A stretch of DNA of 64,000 nucleotides from Candidatus Merdivicinus intestinigallinarum. Lineage in GTDB: Bacteria; Bacillota; Clostridia; Oscillospirales; Ruminococcaceae. Every line of letters begins with the position of its first letter. Position 1 is the first letter of the stretch. A program made the translations under genes and the position numbers. The DNA is taken from assembly GCA_018713335.1 (NCBI GenBank), contig DVOW01000043.1:1-64000 (forward strand). Reading direction: 5' to 3'. This document shows positions 7,195-15,515 of the stretch, one piece after another. Below the pieces are notes generated by a model that worked only from the letters and a program-made list of their open reading frames with translations, had not been told where the DNA came from and ran no database searches.

Positions 7195-9081
7195 TTACGG
7201 ACGTTCCGCCAGGGGGACATAAGGCTGGCGCTCGCCGATGCTGCGATAAGACGGACGGATAATCTTGCCGCCGTGGACGATTTCTTCCATTAAATGGGCG
7301 CTCCATCCGGCGATACGGGCCATGGCGAATACCGGTGTATACAGTTCCGCCGGCAGGCCCAGCATATGATACACAAAGCCGCTGTAAAAGTCGATATTGG
7401 CGCTGACGCCTTTGTAAATCTTCCGTTCCTCGGAAATGACCTTGGGGGCCAGACGCTCTACCAGGGAGTAGAGCTGATATTCCTTGTAGAGGCCCTTTTC
7501 TTCAGACAGGGATTTGACGAACCCGCGGAAGATGTCCGCACGGGGGTCAGACAGGGAGTACACCGCGTGGCCCATGCCGTAAATCAGGCCGGAGTGGTCA
7601 AATCTCTCTTTATGCAGCAGACCCAGCAGGTAGGCGCGGACCTCGTCCTCATCCTCCCAGTCCTTAACATTTGCTTTCATATCCTCAAACATCCGCATGA
7701 CCTTGATGTTTGCGCCGCCGTGGCGAGGCCCTTTCAGGGAACCTAACGCGGCCGCGATGACGGAGTAGGCGTCGGTGCCGGAGGATGCCACCACATGGGT
7801 GGTAAAGGAGGAGTTGTTGCCGCCGCCATGTTCCGCATGGAGCACCAAAGCCAGGTCCAGAATCCGGGCTTCCAGCTCGGTATAGCTGTTGTCGATCCGC
7901 AGCATATGCAGGATGTTTTCCGCCGTAGAAAGCTCCGGCCGGGGGGCGTGGATAAAGAAGCTGTTGTTTTCCGGGTCCACGTCATGGGCGTAGGCCTGAT
8001 AACCGTACACCGCCAGCTGCGGGAACAGAGCGATCATTTCCAGGCACTGACGCAGGGTGTTGGGGATGGAGGTATCCGTGGCCTTTTCATCATAGGCGTA
8101 CAAAGTCAAAACGCTGCGGGCCAGGGTATTCATCATGTCGGAGGTAGGCGCTTTCATCACCACGTCCCGGACAAAATTGGTGGGAAGGGTGCGGTACTTG
8201 GACAGGAGCTTCTTAAACTCCTCGCTTTCCGCCTGGTTCGGCAGGGTGCCGAACAGCAGCAGGTAAACCGTTTCCTCGAAACCGAACCGGTTTTCCTTGA
8301 TGAACCCCTGGGTCAGTTCTTTAATGTCGATGCCCCGGTAATACAGCTCCCCTTCGCAGGAAACTGTTTCACCGTTTACTTCCTTGCTGGAAATAATATC
8401 GGAAATTTCCGTCAGGCCGGCCACTACGCCTTTGCCGTTTAAATCCCGGAGGCCGCGTTTTACGTCATATTTCACATAGAGGCTTGGATCGATCGCGTCA
8501 TGGGCCACACAAGCCTCGCTCAAACGGAGGATTTCCGGGGTGATTTCAAAAAAATCGTTTTTCTTTGCCATATCCATTCCTGCCTTTCCATAGTTGCCTG
8601 ATGTTTCGGCGCAGCCTGCTGCCAGGCCGCCGCCCTCTATCTCCAGCCATTCGCCGCCGGACAGGGCCATCGCGCGTTTCAGCCATTCCCGGCCTGCTTC
8701 CGCTGCCCCATCCCTTTGAAAAAGCTGTTTCTCAAATTGCTTCCAGCCGCTGTCCAGGAGCTCCTCCCCCTTCGGGGTCACTGCAATCAAAAGCCTGCGG
8801 CGGTCGTTTGGGTCTGTACGGCGGAACAAATATCCATCCGCTGCCAAAAGATCCGTCAGGCGGCTGGCCTGCTGCTTGGGGATGTGGAGGGATTCCGCCA
8901 GTTCCTGAACTGAAACCGGGCCGCTAAGATCCGCCATGCATAAGGTCCAAACCTGCTGTCCGGTCAGCTTCCCGCGGAAGCATTCCATAAACGGCGTAAC
9001 GATCCGCTGGAACACATTCATCAGAACGTCCAGGCACAGCTGCCTTTGCCTGCGGCTCAACCAGTCGTCCTGCTCCAGCAC
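7195..9081 (-). CDS. MarR-type regulator in one open frame with citrate synthase
   Basis: One uninterrupted 628-codon frame. Residues 1-145 are a MarR winged-helix protein (QELAESLHIPKQQASRL recognition region, DPNDRRRLLIAVTPKG wing). Residues about 171-628 are citrate synthase with the catalytic His sites in EHGGGNNSS and GMGHAVY and the Asp region NIDFYSGF. Citrate synthase condenses oxaloacetate with acetyl-CoA. Translation starts at GTG (9081) behind GGAGGGG. Within the Gly-rich linker, GGAAAGGCAGGA precedes two in-frame ATGs at 8577 and 8571, so citrate synthase could also be made separately from an internal start. Its length from there (about 456 residues) matches stand-alone clostridial citrate synthases. 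Either a true fusion, or two overlapping in-frame products. Confidence 0.85.
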   Translation of the reverse strand: MLEQDDWLSRRQRQLCLDVLMNVFQRIVTPFMECFRGKLTGQQVWTLCMADLSGPVSVQELAESLHIPKQQASRLTDLLAADGYLFRRTDPNDRRRLLIAVTPKGEELLDSGWKQFEKQLFQRDGAAEAGREWLKRAMALSGGEWLEIEGGGLAAGCAETSGNYGKAGMDMAKKNDFFEITPEILRLSEACVAHDAIDPSLYVKYDVKRGLRDLNGKGVVAGLTEISDIISSKEVNGETVSCEGELYYRGIDIKELTQGFIKENRFGFEETVYLLLFGTLPNQAESEEFKKLLSKYRTLPTNFVRDVVMKAPTSDMMNTLARSVLTLYAYDEKATDTSIPNTLRQCLEMIALFPQLAVYGYQAYAHDVDPENNSFFIHAPRPELSTAENILHMLRIDNSYTELEARILDLALVLHAEHGGGNNSSFTTHVVASSGTDAYSVIAAALGSLKGPRHGGANIKVMRMFEDMKANVKDWEDEDEVRAYLLGLLHKERFDHSGLIYGMGHAVYSLSDPRADIFRGFVKSLSEEKGLYKEYQLYSLVERLAPKVISEERKIYKGVSANIDFYSGFVYHMLGLPAELYTPVFAMARIAGWSAHLMEEIVHGGKIIRPSYRSIGERQPYVPLAERP

Positions 9082-9095
9082 AGTATCCCCTCCAA

Positions 9096-9119
9096 AATAG
9101 TCATAAAATGATTACTATT
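9096..9119. promoter_or_regulatory. Candidate MarR operator
   Basis: AATAGT (9096-9101) and ACTATT (9114-9119) form an inverted repeat, extended imperfectly inwards by TCAT / ATGA. It lies just downstream of the -10 box of the MarR-citrate synthase promoter, where a bound dimer would block transcription. This is typical of MarR autoregulation, but the assignment is inferred. Confidence 0.5.
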
Positions 9120-9122
9120 TTC

Positions 9123-9152
9123 AGTATACACCCATCAATCTATTCTTGTCAA
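9123..9152 (-). promoter_or_regulatory. Promoter of the MarR-citrate synthase gene
   Basis: Minus strand TTGACA (9147-9152), 18-bp spacer, TATACT (9123-9128). It lies about 45 nt upstream of the GTG start. Confidence 0.8.
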
Positions 9153-9217
9153 GATAAGAAAATGTAAATTTTCTGCTTTTTTATCCATAAAAAACACATT
9201 TTTTATAAAGAAAATAC

Positions 9218-9246
9218 TTGAAAAATTATCGGAAATCGCTTATACT
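9218..9246 (+). promoter_or_regulatory. Promoter of the GH172 gene
   Basis: TTGAAA (9218-9223), 17-bp spacer, TATACT (9241-9246), about 30 nt before the ATG at 9278. Confidence 0.8.
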
Positions 9247-9277
9247 GATAACAATATGATTGTAAGGAGGAGTCGTT

Positions 9278-10363
9278 ATGACATCTCAATTCAATGGCAT
9301 TACCTCTGGATTAGACCAGCTTTTCCGTCTTTCCCCGGCAAAAAGCCGTTCCATTTCCCCGGAAAACCGCACCGGCGGCAAGGGGATGGGGGCTATGTGC
9401 GATCTGTCCCACGGGACAGCCGGAAACTGCGCCCGGGATTTAGGCAAAGGCTGGAAAGTGAACCCCCACCTCCCCATCAAGCCGGGTGAAACCCTGGTGC
9501 TGGGGGAGATCGAAGGACCAGGCTGCATCCAGCATATCTGGCTGACCCCCACAGGAAAATGGCGCAGCCAAATTCTCCGCATTTACTGGGACGGACAGGA
9601 GAACCCTTCCGTTGAATGCCCTCTGGGCGACTTTTTCGCCTCCGGCTGGGGACAGTACGCGCAGATCTCCGCACTCCCTATCTGTGTCAACCCGGGCAGC
9701 GCCTTTAACAGCTACTGGCAGATGCCTTTCCGCAAATCTTGCCGCATTACGCTGGAAAACCGCGGACTGGAACCTGTAACGGTTTATTACCAGATCGACT
9801 ACACCCTGACCGAGATCCCGGAAGACGCGGCTTACTTCCACGCCCAGTTCCGGCGGGTCAACCCACTCCCCTATAAAGAGGTCTACACCATCCTGGACGG
9901 CGTTCAGGGGCAGGGCCACTACGTTGGGACTTACCTTGCCTGGGGCGTCAATAATAACGGCTGGTGGGGCGAAGGGGAAATCAAGTTCTACATGGACGGC
10001 GACAGCGAATACCCCACCATCTGCGGGACAGGCACCGAGGATTATTTCTGCGGTTCCTATGATTTCGACGTTGGCCCGGATTACCGGGAATTTACCACGC
10101 CTTACACCGGGCTTTCTCAGGTTATCCGCGGCGACGGGCATTACCAGAGCCAGCAGCGCTTTTCCATGTACCGGTTCCATATCACCGACCCCATCCGCTT
10201 TGAAAAGGACCTGAAGGTGACCATTCAGGCTCTGGGCTGGCGGGACGGCGGCCGGTATCTCCCCTTGCAGGACGATATCGCATCGGTGGCCTATTGGTAC
10301 CAGACCATCCCGGCGGCTCCCTTCCCCACCCTGCCGGACCAGGACTATCTGGAAATTATTTGA
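9278..10363 (+). CDS. GH172 (DUF2961) family glycoside hydrolase
   Basis: A 361-residue protein recognisable as DUF2961, now classed as GH172. Characterised members act on alpha-D-fructofuranose or alpha-D-arabinofuranose linkages. Family features are IYWDGQENPSVECPLGDFF (about 102-120), the long CIQHIWLTP strand, and the catalytic region with acidic residues in GEGEIKFYMDGD (E232/E234) and CGTGTEDYF (E254). There is no signal peptide, so it should be cytoplasmic. AAGGAGG lies before the ATG. It is monocistronic between a promoter and a terminator and divergent from the MarR-citrate synthase gene. Substrate is not predictable from sequence. Confidence 0.85.
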   Translation: MTSQFNGITSGLDQLFRLSPAKSRSISPENRTGGKGMGAMCDLSHGTAGNCARDLGKGWKVNPHLPIKPGETLVLGEIEGPGCIQHIWLTPTGKWRSQILRIYWDGQENPSVECPLGDFFASGWGQYAQISALPICVNPGSAFNSYWQMPFRKSCRITLENRGLEPVTVYYQIDYTLTEIPEDAAYFHAQFRRVNPLPYKEVYTILDGVQGQGHYVGTYLAWGVNNNGWWGEGEIKFYMDGDSEYPTICGTGTEDYFCGSYDFDVGPDYREFTTPYTGLSQVIRGDGHYQSQQRFSMYRFHITDPIRFEKDLKVTIQALGWRDGGRYLPLQDDIASVAYWYQTIPAAPFPTLPDQDYLEII

Positions 10364-10380
10364 CCTTATTAGGGACAGCA

Positions 10381-10409
10381 AAACCCGCCTGCTTGATGCA
10401 GGCGGGTTT
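10381..10409. terminator. Bidirectional terminator
   Basis: AAACCCGCCTGC and GCAGGCGGGTTT form a perfect 12-bp stem with a 5-nt loop. It serves the GH172 gene (followed by TT) and the convergent oxidoreductase gene (its arm begins with AAA, giving a U-tract on the minus strand). Confidence 0.85.
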
Positions 10410-10423
10410 TTGGATGAGCTTTG

Positions 10424-11587
10424 TTAAATTTCAGGGATTTCGATTTGGATTTCGTGGCCAACCCGGGCGGAATCCGCGATACCGGATAAAATCGCCTGGT
10501 TGTACAGAATCTGGCTGGTGGGAACCGGCGCCGGGGTCCCGTTTTTCGCCGCATCCAGGAAGGTACGGATCTTTTTATCAAACAGATTGGAGTCATCCGG
10601 GATAATGGGGATCTCCGTTTCCACCTGCGCTCCAGCCACTTCATGGTAAATCTTCATGGGGCCGCCCACAGAGCCGTTCCAGCATTCCGTAGAGGGGATC
10701 CGCAGGCCGCCTTTGGTCCCCAGGATAATGGTGTCGCCGGGAGTGTCCATATTCATGGCCCAGGCAATGCGGAAGTCCAGGATGATTCCGCCTTCCAGGC
10801 GAACAAATGCCGCCGCAAAGTCGTCTACGCCAAACAGGTCGGCGTATTCCGGATGGTTGGGGTAATAGCTGGGCATTTTCCCGAAGAAGTCGGATTTATA
10901 GCCCGTTACAGTCAAAGGCTTGGGATAGCCGATGGCATTGAGCACCATGTCCAGGGAGTAGCAGCCGATATCCGCCAAAGCGCCCAGCCCGGCCGTATTT
11001 TCCTCGATGAAGGTTGTGCCGAAGGGGGTCGGGATCCCGCGGCGGCGCCCGCCGCCGGTCTGGATGTAGTAAATCTGCCCCAGTTCGCCGGATTCCACGA
11101 TCTTTTTGATCATCTTCATGTTGGCGTCAAAACGGGGCTGGAACCCAATGGACAGCACTTTCCCGCTGGCTTTTTCCGTGCGGCAAAGGTCGATCGCTTC
11201 CTCCAGGGTCACGCACATGGGCTTTTCCAGAAGGACATGGACGCCTTTTTCCAGGGCGTATTTGGCGCAGGGGACGTGCTGGCGGTTATAGGTGCAGACG
11301 CTGACGGCGTCCAGCTGTTCATTGTCCAGCATTTCCTTGTGACTCGGGTAGCAGCGGACGCCTTCCACGCCGTAACGTTTAAAGAACGCTTCCGCTTTCC
11401 CGGGGATCAAGTCCGCGCCGGCCACGATCTCCACATCGGGCATCCGTTTGTAGCTCTCGATATGAGCTTCCGCGATCCAGCCGGTGCCGATAATGCCCAC
11501 CCGCATTTTTCTGGTGGTGTCTACCGCTGCTTCCTCTTCCTGATTGGTTTTGAACTTGTTGAGGATATCCTGCTCTTTTTCTGCCAT
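10424..11587 (-). CDS. Gfo/Idh/MocA family oxidoreductase
   Basis: About 387 residues. After an unusual 26-residue charged N-terminal extension, a Rossmann fold begins MRVGIIGTGWIAEAHIESY. The family EKP motif (LLEKPMCVTLEEA) holds the catalytic lysine. The C-terminal domain carries ADIGCYSLDMV, the expected second active-site region. These enzymes oxidise or reduce sugars, inositols or aminosugars with NAD(P). The ATG at 11587 has GGAGGG about 8 nt upstream. It lies 22 nt after a sugar epimerase gene, the usual pairing in inositol-like and uncommon-sugar pathways. Confidence 0.88.
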   Translation of the reverse strand: MAEKEQDILNKFKTNQEEEAAVDTTRKMRVGIIGTGWIAEAHIESYKRMPDVEIVAGADLIPGKAEAFFKRYGVEGVRCYPSHKEMLDNEQLDAVSVCTYNRQHVPCAKYALEKGVHVLLEKPMCVTLEEAIDLCRTEKASGKVLSIGFQPRFDANMKMIKKIVESGELGQIYYIQTGGGRRRGIPTPFGTTFIEENTAGLGALADIGCYSLDMVLNAIGYPKPLTVTGYKSDFFGKMPSYYPNHPEYADLFGVDDFAAAFVRLEGGIILDFRIAWAMNMDTPGDTIILGTKGGLRIPSTECWNGSVGGPMKIYHEVAGAQVETEIPIIPDDSNLFDKKIRTFLDAAKNGTPAPVPTSQILYNQAILSGIADSARVGHEIQIEIPEI

Positions 11588-11609
11588 TGTCAATCCCTCC
11601 AAACAGGCG

Positions 11610-12437
11610 TTATACGCCCAATTTTTTCAAATATTCACGGCTCATCTGAGCGCATTCCATGGGGGTTTTGCCCATGGAGGGGCGGTCCTGTTCCACTACT
11701 ACCCAAGCTGCGCCTGCATCCTCCGATGCCTTTAAAATGGCCGGGAAATCCTGCATCCCATAACCAACCGGGCGGAACTCAAAAACGTCTTCCCCACCGG
11801 CCTTCTGGTCGTTCCCGATGAGCTCATAAAAGGGCGCGTCCCCTTTCTCGTCCCGGTTTTTCAGATAGAAGTCCTTTAAATGGACCACCGGCGCACGTCC
11901 CGCGTATTTGCGGACATAAGCGGAAGGGTCCTCGCCTGCCACATTGACCCAGCAGGTATCCAGTTCCGTTTGCAGCAGTTCGGCGGGAATCACCCGGTAC
12001 ATGTAATCCAGCCCGTACTCATCCCCGATTTTCTGAAATTCAAAATCATGGTTGTGATAGAGCATGGTCATGCCGTTTTCCGCGGCGACTTTCCCCAGCA
12101 TGGCGATATCCTGCAAGGTTTTTTCAAAATTATCCGTACCGGGGCGCAGTTCTTCCGGAAGATAAGGAACCGCCGCGTATTTGCAGCCAATCTGCGCGTA
12201 TCCCTTTAAAACGCCCTCCGGGTCCTCCAGCATTTCGTTCAGCGGAATGTGGGCCGAAATGGGAATCAGTCCGATTTTTTCCACTAAATCCCGCACCTGT
12301 TCATAAGAATAACCGTACAAACCGGCAAATTCCACGCCGTCGTAGCCCATTTCCTTGATTTTCCGCAAAGTACCCTCCAGGTCCTTTTCTGCGTCCTCCC
12401 GGACGGAATAAACCTGAATTGCCACCTGAAAACTCAC
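11610..12437 (-). CDS. Sugar phosphate isomerase/epimerase family TIM barrel
   Basis: About 275 residues, of the xylose-isomerase-like TIM-barrel fold (IolE/IolI/Hyi-like). Visible signatures are QVYSVREDAEKD at the N terminus, MGYDGVEFAGLYG, MLYHNHDFEF near residue 125 (metal ligand region), LDTCWVNVAGEDP, and HLKDFY, which carry the conserved Glu/Asp/His metal ligands. The start is taken as GTG at 12437 because AAAGGGGG lies 8 nt upstream, and longer versions run through the cre-like box and promoter. It is the first gene of a two-gene operon with the Gfo/Idh/MocA oxidoreductase, and probably interconverts keto-sugar intermediates in the same pathway. Confidence 0.82.
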   Translation of the reverse strand: MSFQVAIQVYSVREDAEKDLEGTLRKIKEMGYDGVEFAGLYGYSYEQVRDLVEKIGLIPISAHIPLNEMLEDPEGVLKGYAQIGCKYAAVPYLPEELRPGTDNFEKTLQDIAMLGKVAAENGMTMLYHNHDFEFQKIGDEYGLDYMYRVIPAELLQTELDTCWVNVAGEDPSAYVRKYAGRAPVVHLKDFYLKNRDEKGDAPFYELIGNDQKAGGEDVFEFRPVGYGMQDFPAILKASEDAGAAWVVVEQDRPSMGKTPMECAQMSREYLKKLGV

Positions 12438-12456
12438 AAAGATACCCCCTTTTAGA

Positions 12457-12470
12457 TGTAATCGTTTTCG
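12457..12470. promoter_or_regulatory. cre-like catabolite control box
   Basis: TGTAATCGTTTTCG matches the cre consensus TGWAANCGNTNWCA at 13 of 14 positions. It lies between the -10 box and the GTG start of the epimerase, where CcpA binding would act as a roadblock. A LacI-family operator is an alternative reading. Confidence 0.55.
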
Positions 12471-12476
12471 CTTTTT

Positions 12477-12505
12477 ATTATACCGGTTTCCCATTCTTCC
12501 GTCAA
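12477..12505 (-). promoter_or_regulatory. Promoter of the epimerase-oxidoreductase operon
   Basis: Minus strand TTGACG (12500-12505), 17-bp spacer, TATAAT (12477-12482). Confidence 0.82.
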
Positions 12506-12559
12506 TTCACAGGTTTCACAGAAATGAAAAGCCTTTCTTGTATTTTTAAACAAAAAACA

Positions 12560-12584
12560 GTGCCTATTCCCTTGGAACAAGCAC
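12560..12584 (-). terminator. Terminator of the PocR/AraC regulator gene
   Basis: On the minus strand GTGC-TTG-TTCC pairs with GGAA-TAG-GCAC, followed by TGTTTTTTG. It lies just 3' of the regulator's stop codon. Confidence 0.65.
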
Positions 12585-12591
12585 CATTTTG

Positions 12592-13836
12592 TCATTTTTC
12601 ATCCAATTTCACCGGTGTTACCGCAGCGCCGCGGCTGTCCCGGTATTTTTTGGGGGAGATCCCCACCATCTTTTTAAACACCCGGGTAAAGTAGCTCTGG
12701 TCCTCAAAACCGCACAAATTGGCAATGTCGATGAGGCTGATTTCCTTATCCAAAAGCAGCACTCTGCTTTTTTCGATGCGGACTCGGTTGATGTAATTGG
12801 TCAGGCTTTCCCCGATCTCTTCCTTAAAGATACTGCTTAAATAAGCCTTGCTCAAAAACGCGTTCTTGGCGATTTCATCCAGGGAGAGCTTCTTGTCATA
12901 ATTGGCCCGGACGTATTCCATTGTCTTGTACACCGCGTCAATATGCTTGATCCGGGAAAAATCAAAGGTATAATCAATAAAGCGGTGCATGATCCCTGTC
13001 AGCCATACGCTCAATTCGTCAATGGACTGGAAGCTCTCGATCTTTTGCAGATACTCGTTATTGAACCCAAAAATTTCCTGAACATCCGCACCGGCATCAA
13101 TGCTGGCGCGGGAAATCAGCACCAGCAGTTCCAGGACTCTGGCCTTGATTTCGTCCAAATTGAAATTGCTGAAGAAGAAAATCTCGCCCAGCAGCTGGTT
13201 CAAAAGCTCCCGGGAACCCGCCTTGTCCCGGCCCCGGATCAGGGCCTGGAGCTTCTTTTCCGATTCAATGGGATAGGTGGTTTCCCCGCCGCTGGTCACA
13301 TATTTTTCCTTCACGTCATAAATGGAATTCAACAGGCGTTCCTGCTCATAAACAAAGCTCCCGGCCTTGCTGTGGGGCATCCCGCTGATGCTTGACGTAA
13401 CCGCCGCCAGAATCTCCGACAAATCCGTCATTTGGCGGGGAGTCATCACCGGAAGGCTGGAGATTTCAGAAGCCAGTTCCTCACAGGGAAGCTCCTGCAA
13501 GGTGTCCTGGCAGTTGCCCATAATCACCGGGCCCGCAATCACCCCCCCTGCCAGTTCTCCCCGGTCGTCGGATACAGACGACGCCACAAAAACCAGCCCC
13601 AGGGGGCAGTAATAAACATACCGGCCATTCCAGCGGTAAGCTTCAGAACAGCCGTAGCAATGGGTGCTCAGCCGCATTTGATTATAACTGGAACAGCGCT
13701 CGCAAAATACAGGTGGATCTTCCGGGGACTCCAAAAAGCAGTGCAGGGACATATCAACCACAGAACATGAAATGCCGCACAGGCCAGAAAAATGCCGACT
13801 ATATTTGAGGCAGCGTTCCCGCAGAGATTCCTCCAA
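12592..13836 (-). CDS. PocR-domain AraC family transcriptional regulator
   Basis: A 414-residue protein. The N-terminal domain resembles the PocR ligand-binding sensor: Cys clusters CERCSSY, HCYGCSEAYRW and YYCPLG at about residues 45-78, then the GVIAGPVIMG strand. The C-terminal about 100 residues are an AraC double helix-turn-helix (LSLDEIAKNAFLSKAYLSS, then DIANLCGFEDQSYFTRVF). PocR-type sensors are known from propanediol/cobalamin and related one-carbon regulons. The start is TTG at 13836 behind AGGAGGGGG. It is located beside a corrinoid-protein activator, which it may control. Confidence 0.85.
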   Translation of the reverse strand: MEESLRERCLKYSRHFSGLCGISCSVVDMSLHCFLESPEDPPVFCERCSSYNQMRLSTHCYGCSEAYRWNGRYVYYCPLGLVFVASSVSDDRGELAGGVIAGPVIMGNCQDTLQELPCEELASEISSLPVMTPRQMTDLSEILAAVTSSISGMPHSKAGSFVYEQERLLNSIYDVKEKYVTSGGETTYPIESEKKLQALIRGRDKAGSRELLNQLLGEIFFFSNFNLDEIKARVLELLVLISRASIDAGADVQEIFGFNNEYLQKIESFQSIDELSVWLTGIMHRFIDYTFDFSRIKHIDAVYKTMEYVRANYDKKLSLDEIAKNAFLSKAYLSSIFKEEIGESLTNYINRVRIEKSRVLLLDKEISLIDIANLCGFEDQSYFTRVFKKMVGISPKKYRDSRGAAVTPVKLDEK

Positions 13837-13878
13837 CAGGGACCCCCTCCTTCTAATAATAACTTAAATCCTTACAAA

Positions 13879-13900
13879 GGATCGGGGATTTCCCCGATCC
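13879..13900. other. Perfect hairpin in the pocR leader / downstream of RACo
   Basis: GGATCGGGGA and TCCCCGATCC form a 10-bp stem with a 2-nt loop. It lies downstream of the RACo stop codon and downstream of the pocR promoter, so it would be transcribed in the pocR leader. Only TTTGT follows on the minus strand, so termination would be weak. It may be a partial attenuator. Confidence 0.6.
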
Positions 13901-13918
13901 TCCGACGGATTCATTGTT

Positions 13919-13947
13919 ATTATAGCACAAATCGGGAAAAATTACAA
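13919..13947 (-). promoter_or_regulatory. Promoter of the pocR-like gene
   Basis: Minus strand TTGTAA (13942-13947), 17-bp spacer, TATAAT (13919-13924). The -35 hexamer overlaps the RACo stop codon. Confidence 0.7.
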
Positions 13948-15504
13948 GGCATTATCACCAAACATCATAGAGTCCATGTACTGGTCGCTGAAATACGGGT
14001 TCGAGGAAAGGTCTACGGTTTCCATGGTGTCGGCCAAGCGGCAGGAGGATTCATAAAAGCTATGGTTCTGCAAAAGCATTTCCGCGCCCTCCAAGGCGGC
14101 GTTCCCCAAAACCTCCGCCTTGGGCGCAAGTTCCTTGGGGAACAGGCCGATGGCCGCGGCGTTTTCCACATTGATATGGCTGCCGAAGCCGCCGGCGATT
14201 ACAAAACGCTCCACATCGGAGGGTTCCAGACCGGCCTCGTGGAGAAGGGTGCGGATACCGGCGCAGATGGCGGCTTTGGCCAGCTGCACCGCCCGGACGT
14301 CCTTCTGGGTAAAGAGGGTTTTTTCGCCAAAGCGGAAGGCCAGGTCATCTCCTGCCTCGCAGATATGGTCTGTATAGTCGTGGTCCTCCTCCAAAAGCAG
14401 GCCGGTTTCTTCCACCGCGCCGGTTTTCAAAAGAAGGGCCATGGCGTCAATAACGCCGGAGCCGCAGATGCCTGCATCCGGCAGGTTCCCCACGGTTTCC
14501 ACCTTCACGTCTTTCCCGTCCAGCCAGACCCGCCGGACCGCGCCGCCCAAAGCGGGCATGCCCATGTAAATGCCGGCCCCTTCCAGGGCAGGGCCTGCGG
14601 CGGTGGAGCTGCACCACATTTTCCCCTGATGGGCCAGGGCGATTTCCCCGTTGGTGCCTACGTCGATCAGCAGCGCGGTTTTCTGCTCCTCAGCAATGCC
14701 GCTGGCCAAAACGGCGGTGGTAATGTCCCCTCCTACAAAAGCGGAATTGCAGCGGGTCAAGTAGCAGACGGCATTAGGCGCAGCCGCGAAATGCAGCGGC
14801 TCGTCCCGTCCAAATAGATCCGCCGCCTCAAAAGGCGCATGGGAAAGGGAGTCCACATCCTGATTGGTCAGCAGAAAGAGCATGGTGGTGTTGCCGGTGA
14901 TGACGATCCTGGGGATATCCTCTCCGGAAACGCCGGATTTTTTACACAGTTCCGTAATCAGACTGTCCAGGCACTTTAAAATGCAGTCGGACAGGGCCTG
15001 CCGGTCCCCGGCCAGGGAGCGTTCAATGCGGGAGATAACGTCCGCGCCGAATTTTTCCTGGGGGTTCTGGGCGCAGGCCGTGGCCAGTTCTTTGCCGTTC
15101 GACAGGTCAATGAGGGACGCGGCCACCGTAGTTGTGCCGATGTCCACTGCGACGCTGACCCCTTCTGCTTCGTCCCGTTCAAATTCCCGGGAAACGGCGT
15201 CTGTCTGGATGTCGGCAATATCGCTGCGGCCGGGCAGAGTGATCTCCACATCCCCCGTAACGATTGCCTGGCAGGAAAGCCGGGTGCCGGACTGGATCTC
15301 TTCTTCTGTCAGCAGTTTCTTTTCTTCCGGGGAAAGGGGCGACAAGCTGCCCAGGGCTTTCACCTTGCATTTGCCGCAGCGGCCGTTTCCGGCGCAGGGC
15401 AGGTCCATATGCTGCCCCGCCAGATCCAATGCCTGGGAAATTTTCATAGGTTCCGTTAGGTTTACGGAAACGGTTTCCTGACCCGCAAAAATTTTAACAG
15501 TCAT
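13942..15504 (-). CDS. RACo/RamA-type ATP-dependent corrinoid protein reductive activase (ASKHA, DUF4445)
   Basis: A 520-residue protein. An N-terminal [2Fe-2S] ferredoxin domain has Cys at 37, 43, 46 (CAGNGRCGKC) and about 78. A linker leads to an ASKHA ATPase-like domain with VAVDIGTTTVAASL (phosphate 1), ITGNTTM, LLIDVGTNGEIAL (phosphate 2) and VIAGGFGSHI (adenosine loop). Family members use ATP to drive electron transfer that rescues inactive Co(II) corrinoid proteins to Co(I) during methyl transfer. The corrinoid protein and methyltransferase are not in the window. It is 11 nt downstream of a DUF2284 gene, forming a two-gene operon. Confidence 0.88.
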   Translation of the reverse strand: MTVKIFAGQETVSVNLTEPMKISQALDLAGQHMDLPCAGNGRCGKCKVKALGSLSPLSPEEKKLLTEEEIQSGTRLSCQAIVTGDVEITLPGRSDIADIQTDAVSREFERDEAEGVSVAVDIGTTTVAASLIDLSNGKELATACAQNPQEKFGADVISRIERSLAGDRQALSDCILKCLDSLITELCKKSGVSGEDIPRIVITGNTTMLFLLTNQDVDSLSHAPFEAADLFGRDEPLHFAAAPNAVCYLTRCNSAFVGGDITTAVLASGIAEEQKTALLIDVGTNGEIALAHQGKMWCSSTAAGPALEGAGIYMGMPALGGAVRRVWLDGKDVKVETVGNLPDAGICGSGVIDAMALLLKTGAVEETGLLLEEDHDYTDHICEAGDDLAFRFGEKTLFTQKDVRAVQLAKAAICAGIRTLLHEAGLEPSDVERFVIAGGFGSHINVENAAAIGLFPKELAPKAEVLGNAALEGAEMLLQNHSFYESSCRLADTMETVDLSSNPYFSDQYMDSMMFGDNAL

Positions 15505-15515
15505 GTCCGTCCCCC

